In this document: piece after piece, positions 17,128-23,938 of the stretch
Numbering within the stretch: the stretch's first letter is position 1
Layout of the letters: each line of letters opens with the position of its first letter
Origin: JBMONI01 sp049324575
GTDB taxonomy: Bacteria > Omnitrophota > Omnitrophia > Omnitrophales > Aquincolibacteriaceae
Length of the DNA: 23,938 bases
Reading direction: 5' to 3'
Assembly: GCA_049324575.1 (NCBI GenBank)
Contig: JBMONI010000008.1
Coordinates: 1 to 23,938 of the forward strand
Notes under the pieces: model-generated
The model's input: the letters and a program-made list of their open reading frames with translations, nothing else
Databases searched by the model: none
What the model was told of the DNA's origin: nothing
Position numbers and translations under genes: made by a program

Positions 17128-18230
17128 CAAAACCTCCCCTCATAAACCAGATCCTCGCCTAACCGGTTGACCGTCCATTCCCGGCAGCGAAACGCTTTCC
17201 GAAGATCTTGGATCCCCTCGCCTTCGACGGACGTCTTTGCGTTTCTCCCCCCGAGAACAGTGGGCGCAATGATCCAGACGATCCTATCGACAAGTTTTTG
17301 CCGAAGCAAAGACCAGGCCACTTCGCCTCCGCCTTCCGCCAAAAGACGGCCGACCCCCATCGGCGCCAGTTGGGATAAAAGATCTTTGAGATCAAGTTGT
17401 CCGTTCTTTTCGGCGACCGGGAGCCAAATACGGCCGGATGGATCTTTCTTGCGCAATATTTTTTTTGCAAAACGTTCGGAAACTACCGTGAACGTGGCCT
17501 GTTCTCCCTGAAAAACCCGGCTTCCCGGCCTGCCTTCCCCGCGCGGGTCCAAAACGATCCGCCAGGGTTTATCGACGGGTTTCAGCGGATGGGAAAGCCT
17601 CGGGCTCAACCGAGGATTGTCCTTTAAAAAAGTATTTTTCCCGACCAGGATCGCATCGCTTTCGAGCCGAAGCTGATGAACGAAGACTCGGGATGCTTTC
17701 CCGCTGATCCAGCGGGATCGCCCTTGGCAGGTTGCAATCTTTCCGTCAAGGGATTGCGCCATTTTCAAGGTCACGAAAGGAAGCCGACGGGTCACCCATT
17801 TAAAGAAAGCCTCGTTCTGTCTTTCGACCTCCCGGCGAAGCGTACCGACCCGCACGCGGATCCCTGCCTTGCGGAGGATTCGGACCCCCTTTCCGCGATG
17901 GAGCGGGTTCGGATCTTCGCTCCCGATGATCACTTCGCGGATCTTCGCACGGAGGATCGCGTCCGTACAAGGCGGCGTTTTTCCCCAAGTCGAGCAGGGC
18001 TCCAAAGTAACATACAAGGAAGCCCCCTTCGCCCGCTTCCCTGCCGACCGGATGGCCACCGTTTCGGCGTGAGGCCCTCCGTAAAAAGCATGGAACCCTT
18101 TTCCGACAAGTTCTCCTCGAGCGACCACACAGGCACCGACTTTCGGGTTCGGACTAACCGCACAGTGCCCCTTTTCGGCCCATCGAAGCGCTTGCCGCAT
18201 CCAAATCAGATCTTGGCGTTCTCTATCCAT
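17127..18230 (-). CDS. ribD: Bifunctional riboflavin-specific deaminase/reductase
   Basis: Carries out the second and third steps of the pathway: deamination of the pyrimidine product of GTP cyclohydrolase II, then NADPH-dependent reduction of the ribosyl side chain. 367 residues from the ATG at 18230. The N-terminal deaminase domain shows PNPKVGACVV, the zinc histidine in GGPHAETVAI and the cysteines of PCSTWGKTPPC. The C-terminal reductase begins about residue 140 (PFVTLKMAQSLDGKIA) and includes LLAEGGGEVAWSLL. The frame is open to a TTG at 18257, but MDRERQDLIWMRQAL matches the family N-terminus better. Spacing is 40 bases after nusB, and a TGATG overlap joins it to ribE. Both domains look intact. 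Confidence 0.95.
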   Translation of the reverse strand: MDRERQDLIWMRQALRWAEKGHCAVSPNPKVGACVVARGELVGKGFHAFYGGPHAETVAIRSAGKRAKGASLYVTLEPCSTWGKTPPCTDAILRAKIREVIIGSEDPNPLHRGKGVRILRKAGIRVRVGTLRREVERQNEAFFKWVTRRLPFVTLKMAQSLDGKIATCQGRSRWISGKASRVFVHQLRLESDAILVGKNTFLKDNPRLSPRLSHPLKPVDKPWRIVLDPRGEGRPGSRVFQGEQATFTVVSERFAKKILRKKDPSGRIWLPVAEKNGQLDLKDLLSQLAPMGVGRLLAEGGGEVAWSLLRQKLVDRIVWIIAPTVLGGRNAKTSVEGEGIQDLRKAFRCREWTVNRLGEDLVYEGRF

Positions 18231-18270
18231 GAAAAAGCCTATTCCTCTCGGCCGCAAGCCGTTGGAGCGG

Positions 18271-18702
18271 TCAGGATTGCGGGATTTCCTTTTTTGGATT
18301 TTCCGCGTGGTGGATCTTGTCCAAAATACCGTTCACGAATTTCCCGGAGTCCTCCTGGGAGAATTTCTTCGCGATATTCACCGCTTCGTTGATCGTCACT
18401 TTTGGAGGAATATCCGGCCGGCAGAGTAACTCGAACACCGCAAAACGGAGGATATTTCGGTCAATCGCCGCCATCCGGTGCAATTGCCAATTATCAGCGT
18501 ATTTTTCGATCAGCGGATCTAACTCAGCTTTTTTCTCGAGAGTGCCGCGAACCAGCTCCTGAGTGAACTGGAGGACCTCTGGCGGCTGTTCAGGATTATG
18601 CGTTTGAAAATTTTGGAGAAGTTCCTCGACCGGAACCGGATTCAATTCATGCTGATAGAGAAGCTGCAGCGCAAATTCTCTCGCTTGAGTCCTTTTCCTC
18701 AC
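18271..18702 (-). CDS. nusB: Transcription antitermination factor NusB
   Basis: Small all-helical RNA-binding protein that, with NusE (ribosomal protein S10), binds boxA RNA in antitermination of rRNA operons. 143 residues, normal for the family. It has the typical N-terminus RKRTQAREFALQLLYQHEL and the C-terminal signature RPDIPPKVTINEAVNIAKKFSQEDSGKFVNGIL. The start is GTG, overlapping the ribH stop as GTGA, with a purine-rich Shine-Dalgarno (about 18704-18714) just upstream. It sits inside the riboflavin operon between ribH and ribD. ribH-nusB adjacency is common in bacteria and tells little about a role in flavin synthesis. Confidence 0.95.
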   Translation of the reverse strand: MRKRTQAREFALQLLYQHELNPVPVEELLQNFQTHNPEQPPEVLQFTQELVRGTLEKKAELDPLIEKYADNWQLHRMAAIDRNILRFAVFELLCRPDIPPKVTINEAVNIAKKFSQEDSGKFVNGILDKIHHAENPKKEIPQS

Positions 18703-19208
18703 GCCCTCCCCCTTCCCGTTCTTTTTCTCGAAGGAGCCGGGCGCAGCCGAACTCCGAGATCGGCGATCTCCAAAGCAGCAAGCGCCGCCTGGGCGCCTTT
18801 ATTCCCCGCCTTGAGGCCGGCGCGGTCGATCGCTTCTTCAAGCGTATCCGCCGTAATGATCCCGGATGCGATGGGCACGCCGTATTCAAGAGCCACCTGA
18901 GAGACACCCCGGGTCACCTCATTGGACACACATTCGAAGTGATAAGTGTCCCCGCGCAGCACGCAAGCCAAGGCAAGGAGCGCATCGTACTTTTTATGAC
19001 GGGAAAGTTTCAGACAGAATTGGGGAACTTCCAGCGCGCCCGGAACCCAGACCGTGTGAATGTTCTTTGACCTTACCCCCGCTTGGCACAAGGTTTCCAC
19101 CGCACTTTGTAGCAAACGCCGGGTAATGAACTCATTGAAACGGGCCACGACGATCCCGAACCGTAAATGACCGGCCTTCAGACGGCCTCGCAGGGTCGAG
19201 GTTTTCAT
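18699..19208 (-). CDS. ribH: 6,7-dimethyl-8-ribityllumazine synthase
   Basis: Condenses the RibD-derived pyrimidine with 3,4-dihydroxy-2-butanone 4-phosphate to make the substrate of riboflavin synthase; family members form pentamers or 60-mer shells. 169 residues from the ATG at 19208. Signatures are FGIVVARFNEFIT, VPGALEVPQ, the catalytic histidine in LRGDTYHFE, and GIITADTLEEAIDRAGLKAGNKG. The C-terminus carries a short basic tail (RKRTGRGRA) beyond the usual end. The frame allows a GTG one codon upstream (19211), but the ATG overlaps the ribBA stop as TGATG, the same arrangement as ribD-ribE. The 3' end overlaps nusB. Confidence 0.95.
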   Translation of the reverse strand: MKTSTLRGRLKAGHLRFGIVVARFNEFITRRLLQSAVETLCQAGVRSKNIHTVWVPGALEVPQFCLKLSRHKKYDALLALACVLRGDTYHFECVSNEVTRGVSQVALEYGVPIASGIITADTLEEAIDRAGLKAGNKGAQAALAALEIADLGVRLRPAPSRKRTGRGRA

Positions 19209-20410
19209 CACAAGAGGTCCAGCAAATGGCCGAGTTTGTTCTTTTTCGTCTGGAGATAACGGGTATTGCTCCCATGAGGAGGGACTTGAAGGGGAACACG
19301 ATCGGTGACTTCCAGATCATACCCGTCGAGCGCGATGATCTTACGCGGATTATTCGTCATCAAACGAAGTTTTTTGAGTCCAAGGTCTTTGAGAATCTGG
19401 GCTCCGGTCCCATATTCGCGGAGATCGGGTTTGAATCCGAGCTCTTCATTGGCCTCCACCGTATCGAATCCCTCTTCTTGGAGCGCATAGGCTTTGATCT
19501 TGTTGGCGAGGCCGATCCCACGGCCCTCCTGGCGCATATAGAGGACTACGCCGCAGCCTTCCTGAGCGATCGCTTTCATCGCCGCATCCAATTGTTCGCG
19601 ACAATCACAACGCAACGAACCGAGCACATCGCCGGTAAAGCATTCCGAATGAACGCGCACAAGGACCGGCTGATCGGCAAGAAGATCCCCTTTCACCAAA
19701 GCCACATGCTCCTCGCCATCGATCAAGGAGCGGTAGATGTGAATCATCCACTCTCCGGTCTTGGTAGGGATCTTCGCCGAACTCAGCTTTTCGATCAGCT
19801 TTTCTGAACGGCGGCGGTATTCGATCAGATCGCGGATCGTTCCGATCTTGAGACCGTGTGTTTTCGAGAATACCCTAAGCTCCGGAAGACGGGCCATGCT
19901 GCCATCCTCGTTCATGATCTCACAAATGACGCCCGCCGGTTCTAATCCAGCCAGCTTCGCCAAATCGACCGCCGCCTCCGTGTGCCCAGCCCTGACGAGA
20001 ACACCCCCCTGCCGGGCCCTTAACGGAAAAACATGTCCGGGGGTCACAAAGTCCGAGCGTTCAAGGTTCGGATCGGCCAACATCTCAATGGTCCGGGCGC
20101 GATCAAAAGCCGATATCCCCGTCGTGATCCCGCACTTCGCATCCACCGAGACCGTAAATGCGGTTTTCATAGCATCCTTCGGTTCGGGATCCATATCGCC
20201 AAGTCTCAACGCTCGAATCCTCGTTTCCGTCAGAGGAACGCAGATCAGTCCGCGCCCGTACTTCAGCATAAAATTGATCTTCTCGGAGGTCACCTTGGAC
20301 GCGGCAAAGACAAGATCGCCTTCGTTCTCGCGGTCTTCATCATCCGTCACGATCACCATACGGCCGTCACGGATATCCTGGACGAGTTCTTCGATCTTAT
20401 GGAATGGCAT
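19208..20410 (-). CDS. ribBA: Bifunctional 3,4-dihydroxy-2-butanone-4-phosphate synthase / GTP cyclohydrolase II
   Basis: Feeds both branches of riboflavin synthesis. 400 residues, as usual for the fused protein. The N-terminal synthase domain (about 1-200) shows DDEDRENEGD (residues 23-32), which binds metal and substrate, and PGHVFPLRARQGG. The C-terminal cyclohydrolase II domain shows the zinc cysteines at 257, 268 and 270 (CFTGDVLGSLRCDC), RQEGRGIGL, and LMTNNPRK. All hallmark residues of both domains are present, so both activities are expected, unlike some RibBA proteins with one decayed half. The ATG at 20410 has GGAG nine bases upstream. First gene of the operon, with its own promoter. 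Confidence 0.97.
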   Translation of the reverse strand: MPFHKIEELVQDIRDGRMVIVTDDEDRENEGDLVFAASKVTSEKINFMLKYGRGLICVPLTETRIRALRLGDMDPEPKDAMKTAFTVSVDAKCGITTGISAFDRARTIEMLADPNLERSDFVTPGHVFPLRARQGGVLVRAGHTEAAVDLAKLAGLEPAGVICEIMNEDGSMARLPELRVFSKTHGLKIGTIRDLIEYRRRSEKLIEKLSSAKIPTKTGEWMIHIYRSLIDGEEHVALVKGDLLADQPVLVRVHSECFTGDVLGSLRCDCREQLDAAMKAIAQEGCGVVLYMRQEGRGIGLANKIKAYALQEEGFDTVEANEELGFKPDLREYGTGAQILKDLGLKKLRLMTNNPRKIIALDGYDLEVTDRVPLQVPPHGSNTRYLQTKKNKLGHLLDLL

Positions 20411-20437
20411 GGATTTTTTCTCCGCTATGAGGGGGCT

Positions 20438-20466
20438 ATGTTAACAACCTCAAAGAGCTTTGTCAA
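20438..20466 (-). promoter_or_regulatory. Sigma70-type promoter of the riboflavin operon
   Basis: On the - strand a perfect TTGACA (20466-20461) is followed after exactly 17 bases by TAACAT (20443-20438, four of six matches to TATAAT). The predicted start near 20430 leaves a leader of only about 20 bases, enough for the ribosome site but not for an FMN riboswitch. This suggests constitutive or trans-controlled expression. Confidence 0.75.
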
Positions 20467-20546
20467 CGCAGAATGAGCCGTTTGTTTTTTCTAACTTATT
20501 GGATGGCAAGCACTTAGAAGAATCCGGCTGAAGATTCCTCAACCGT

Positions 20547-23500
20547 TCAAGGAAGGTGCTGAAATTCCATCGAGTGGATCAGGAAATCACCGCTCGTGTC
20601 GCCGGTAGCGTTCTGGTCGATCACGAGGATCACTTTTTGCACATTGGCCAAGACCGCATCGTTCGGAATATCGATGAAGAGCGCTTGGGTCGAGCCACTG
20701 GCGATCATGTTCGGCGTGAGCGTTAGAAGAAGTTGGTTCGAACTGTCTTTCAGCTCGATCTTGATCTGTTGCGGAGTATCGATCGCTGTATACTGAATGA
20801 CAAGCTGATTTCCGCGCGCATCATAAGTCGAATCGAGATGAAGGGCAAGGCCCCCATAGCCCCCGGCCAAACTTCCATATTCGAAACCGGCACCGGACGC
20901 TTTGACATCGATAGGAAATCCGTTGATATCGCCATAGGATTGGAGATTCCTGAACACATTGAAGGTGCTGTCCGGGAAAGTCGGAGGCGTTGCGATCGAC
21001 ACATCGGTCTTCGGAATCCCTGTCCCGTTCTGCCAATCGGTCAGCCCTTTATTTTGATAGAGCAGATTGTAAGATTGCTCCAACCCATGGACGCGCAAAT
21101 AAGCATCGAAATCCTCGGGGCCTGCACCCGAAAGCCCGAGCACTGTCGAGGCAATATCAATGCCAAGAAATCGTCTCGCGAATTCTGTGCTGGAACGCGC
21201 AGAATCGACAAGCCCATAGACGCCGAACAGATTAGGAACCTCACGGATGGCCGCCAGCCATTCCAGGGTCGCCTGAGGTGCGATCGAATAAGCCGAAGCA
21301 AGCGCATACGTAGAGCCAACGTCGGTCGTCAGCAAAGGCCCTTTTTCGGCCCCCAGAAGCGGGTCATAGACCTCTTCGAAATCTTTGACCTCCGAGATAT
21401 CCCGTATGCCGAGATCGCCGACATAGGCGTTCTCAGGAATTTCCGCGGCAGAAATGAATCCCGGGATCCTGTATCGGGCCGCATAATCCGCTTGGCTCAC
21501 GAATTGATTGTAAAGCGCATTACGGTAATCGATATGATCCGATTCGTCATTACGCAGCGACGGCCAGAAGATCTGGAAGGCACTCCCGTCAAAAGAAGCG
21601 AGATTCGCAATGTCCTCGCCTCCGGCAGTCCGGTAAAGCTCGACATTCGTCGCTAAATTCAAGAAGACAGAGTCGGGGATCGAATCAAAATAAGCCGCTA
21701 AAAAGGCGATCCCCCCTCTGAATTCATCGCTCGAACGGTCATGGAAGGCCGAGAACTGGCCTGTCGCCGTATCATAAGAATTCCAAAAAACACCGAAGGT
21801 CGGATGCACCGCGGCCACAAAACCCGGCTCTTGGTTGTCGAGGAATTGTGTGATCTTGGCATAGATCGCATTGGCGACGGTCCGTTCGGCGGTCGTTTTG
21901 GCCGGGATCCGGATCGCTCCTTCCATCACCGCCAAACTTTGCGCCAGATTGGCATTATCCCCTATCCCATAGACCGTCGTAAGAGGCTGGTAAGGGCTCA
22001 GATCCAAGAAAGGCAAAAGACCGTTCCAGCCAAAAGACGTTTGCGCCGCAAGCAGACTATCCATGACCGTATTGATCTCATTAAGCAGTTGGAGTTTTGT
22101 CCAGCCGTGGAAATCCATTAAGCCGCGGACCGCATCGCCAAGGATCTGGAGATAAAACCCGATCAGGGTTGGCTGTGTGAATTTTGCCCATTCTTCAGGC
22201 GTGCCATTGATATCCGCCCCGTCATAAGGAAAATGAGTCACAGGGTCGATCCCGGTCGTAGTCTGGAAATAATCGAGACCCTGGGTGATCAGCTCAGTCC
22301 TCACAACATCTAACTCGTCTGGATAGTCGGGAGGAACATAATTCAAGCCCTTTACATAAAAGTTCACCACATCGCTCAAATGGGTCCCAGCCAATGACCG
22401 ATCGGTCACTATCGCGATGCTTTGGACCTGGGTACGGTCGAAATTGCTCGGAACCGAAGCCGCAGAAAGATCCATGGCAAAATTCTGGTACCCCGCCTTG
22501 AGATTGAGAATAAAAGCGATCAGGGTCCCATCGGCGTCTTTAATCTCGACCTTGACTTGGCTTCCTTCGCGCCCCTTCACCGCGATCACGAAGCTCTCCG
22601 GAAGCACGATTGGCGCCGCCGGCTGAAGGAAAGCAAACACAAAACTTGTCGGACTTTGGCTCAGATCGAAAGCATATTCAAAAGAGGTCGCGCCCCCCTG
22701 GAAAAGATCGATCTCGCCTTCGGGCTGGCCTGCGACCGTATTTCCTGTCCCTGACATCAGCACGGGCAATCCGGGAATATTGGTCAATTGAGCACCCGCA
22801 TAAGCCGTCCCCGTCACCTGGGGCGCGTAAAAAAGACCGTCAGTCATGATCTCGATCGTCCCGGTGTTATTGCCGCCCGCGATCGTCGAGTCCATCACAA
22901 AATTGATCGATTCGATATGGGTCGGATCAAAACCCGACTGGAAAGTACCGTTGGTCCCGTCCAAATGATAATTCTGAAAATCTCCCGTGAGTTCCAGATA
23001 ATAGATCGCTTTTTTTCCGGCCTGATCCACGATTTCGACCTTGAGGTAAGCACCGGCCGGCCCTTTGACGCCAAAAGTGCCTTCAGCCAACGCAATGTCG
23101 TCGACATCGATCTCTGCATAAACAAAGGTATTGTCGGACCCTAGCAAGTCATACACGAAATTAAATTTCTTGGCCGATTCCTGGATGAGATTGATCACCC
23201 CTACCGGATTCCCTGGAACAATATTTCCCCCTATCCCGCGAACCACGGGCTGTCCGGGAAGGAGTGTATGAAGAGCAGCATTAAGAGCGGTCCCCTGAAC
23301 CGCCTGTTGGAATTCGAATTCTCCCCAATCCACCTCGATCGTATGATTGGCCGCCCCTTGGAGGACAAAGGTCAGGGAAACAATCTGCGTAAGATCGACA
23401 TTGTTAAAACTCGCCAAGGGGATCCAATAGGTCTGCCAAAGATCCTGGATCGAAACCAGCTGGATGAGGCTTGTCTGGCCGTTAATATCCTTGATCTCGA

Positions 23501-23938
23501 AAGCAATATGGTCCGTATCCGCACTCCGCAGACTAAAGATCAAACCGCTTGCGAACAGCGCGGAGAGGTTGATCGTTTCAGTGGCAGGAGTTCCGTCGAT
23601 ATCATAGTCGATCGCCACCCCGCCGAAAGACGTTCCCAAAGTCCCCTGATAACTGAACGTAAATCGATTCGCCGAGGTCAGATTAAGGTCGGCGGTCGCA
23701 TCCGGCGTCGTATAGAACCAAAGCGGATTAGGCTGACTCCCCGTCGCCAAAGGCGGCAATAAAGTCCTGTCATTGACATCCTTCGTAGGGTCCGGTCCTA
23801 CTTCGCCTGTGAACTGGAATGTCCCCCAATCCACCTTCAGCGTCTTCGCTCCCGCTCCCTTCAATAAAAACGTGATCGTCGCGATCTCGGTCCGCGTCAG
23901 CCCCGCAAGATCACCCGCATTCACCACATACCGCTGCC
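20547..23938 (-). CDS. Large carbohydrate-active-like protein: beta-sandwich repeats and glucoamylase-like domain (5' end missing)
   Basis: The frame stays open through the right edge (Q-R-Y precede the GTG at 23927), so the N-terminus and any signal peptide are outside; 1129 residues are visible. Counting from that GTG, the first 530 or so residues hold about four related beta-rich units. These share patterns such as VKGxxGxxxKVEIxDxxG, YQNFxxDLS, FDxTxVxSI and KVDWGxFQF/EVDWGxFEF, like galactose-binding carbohydrate modules. Residues about 535-960 form a helical domain with DNANLAQSLAVMEGA, SSDEFRGGIAFLAAYF, FDGSAFQIFWPSL, and FGVYGLVDS (near 901-909). These recall the glucoamylase-like (alpha/alpha) domain of beta-glucan enzymes (Pfam Glycoamylase). 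A further beta unit closes the protein. Glycan binding or cleavage at the cell surface is an inference, and catalytic acids were not identified. Confidence 0.8.
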   Translation of the reverse strand, partial: QRYVVNAGDLAGLTRTEIATITFLLKGAGAKTLKVDWGTFQFTGEVGPDPTKDVNDRTLLPPLATGSQPNPLWFYTTPDATADLNLTSANRFTFSYQGTLGTSFGGVAIDYDIDGTPATETINLSALFASGLIFSLRSADTDHIAFEIKDINGQTSLIQLVSIQDLWQTYWIPLASFNNVDLTQIVSLTFVLQGAANHTIEVDWGEFEFQQAVQGTALNAALHTLLPGQPVVRGIGGNIVPGNPVGVINLIQESAKKFNFVYDLLGSDNTFVYAEIDVDDIALAEGTFGVKGPAGAYLKVEIVDQAGKKAIYYLELTGDFQNYHLDGTNGTFQSGFDPTHIESINFVMDSTIAGGNNTGTIEIMTDGLFYAPQVTGTAYAGAQLTNIPGLPVLMSGTGNTVAGQPEGEIDLFQGGATSFEYAFDLSQSPTSFVFAFLQPAAPIVLPESFVIAVKGREGSQVKVEIKDADGTLIAFILNLKAGYQNFAMDLSAASVPSNFDRTQVQSIAIVTDRSLAGTHLSDVVNFYVKGLNYVPPDYPDELDVVRTELITQGLDYFQTTTGIDPVTHFPYDGADINGTPEEWAKFTQPTLIGFYLQILGDAVRGLMDFHGWTKLQLLNEINTVMDSLLAAQTSFGWNGLLPFLDLSPYQPLTTVYGIGDNANLAQSLAVMEGAIRIPAKTTAERTVANAIYAKITQFLDNQEPGFVAAVHPTFGVFWNSYDTATGQFSAFHDRSSDEFRGGIAFLAAYFDSIPDSVFLNLATNVELYRTAGGEDIANLASFDGSAFQIFWPSLRNDESDHIDYRNALYNQFVSQADYAARYRIPGFISAAEIPENAYVGDLGIRDISEVKDFEEVYDPLLGAEKGPLLTTDVGSTYALASAYSIAPQATLEWLAAIREVPNLFGVYGLVDSARSSTEFARRFLGIDIASTVLGLSGAGPEDFDAYLRVHGLEQSYNLLYQNKGLTDWQNGTGIPKTDVSIATPPTFPDSTFNVFRNLQSYGDINGFPIDVKASGAGFEYGSLAGGYGGLALHLDSTYDARGNQLVIQYTAIDTPQQIKIELKDSSNQLLLTLTPNMIASGSTQALFIDIPNDAVLANVQKVILVIDQNATGDTSGDFLIHSMEFQHLP

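Noticed and set aside
18231..18257. TTG at 18257 as the start of ribD
   Set aside because: It would add nine residues not usual for RibD and has no clear ribosome site; the ATG at 18230 fits the family.
20518..20539. AGGAATC/GATTCTT hairpin after the stop of the large beta-repeat protein
   Set aside because: Seven pairs with one G-U and an eight-base loop, but no T-run; too weak to call a terminator.
1..23938. tRNA, rRNA, CRISPR arrays, insertion sequences, phage or plasmid genes
   Set aside because: The few gaps between genes are 308 bases or shorter. None showed a cloverleaf, regularly spaced repeats, terminal inverted repeats or transposase-like coding.

Overview
The window looks like bacterial chromosome with moderate to slightly high GC and dense gene packing. 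The best guess at the source is an uncultured Omnitrophota (PVC-related) bacterium. This rests on two exported proteins of about 1650 and 2050 residues, their shared N-terminal module, and a conventional Nuo/Rib gene set. No 16S rRNA or ribosomal protein is present, so the lineage is an inference.

Layout. (1) Positions 1-4856, + strand: the distal end of a complex I operon, with the last 14 codons of nuoK followed by complete nuoL, nuoM and nuoN. The genes are tightly packed (TAATG and ATGA junctions). (2) Positions 4916-16171, - strand: two giant, mostly uncharacterised, probably exported proteins encoded in tandem. Both start with a signal peptide and a related module carrying a QDAH motif and, over 300 residues later, a GGFH motif. 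They then diverge. The 2052-residue protein has a nucleotidyltransferase-like segment and a cytidine/dCMP-deaminase-like zinc motif. The 1654-residue protein has a degenerate methyltransferase-like stretch. A pentapeptide of the form R-[S/A]-E-[L/V/I]-R occurs seven times in the two proteins, near apparent module boundaries. (3) Positions 16480-20410, - strand: a complete riboflavin operon transcribed as ribBA-ribH-nusB-ribD-ribE. Most junctions overlap, and it is driven by a good sigma70-type promoter with a short leader and no room for an FMN riboswitch. (4) Positions 20547-23938, - strand: the C-terminal 1129 residues of a large, apparently extracellular protein. It has beta-sandwich, carbohydrate-binding-like repeats around a glucoamylase-like (alpha/alpha) domain and is cut by the window edge.

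The nuo and rib blocks are housekeeping: NADH:quinone proton pumping, and synthesis of the flavin precursor used by complex I and other enzymes. The most unusual content is the pair of giant proteins, whose RxExR-punctuated architecture suggests modular exported proteins, or possibly polyproteins that are cut after export. No rRNA, tRNA, CRISPR array, insertion sequence or phage gene was seen.
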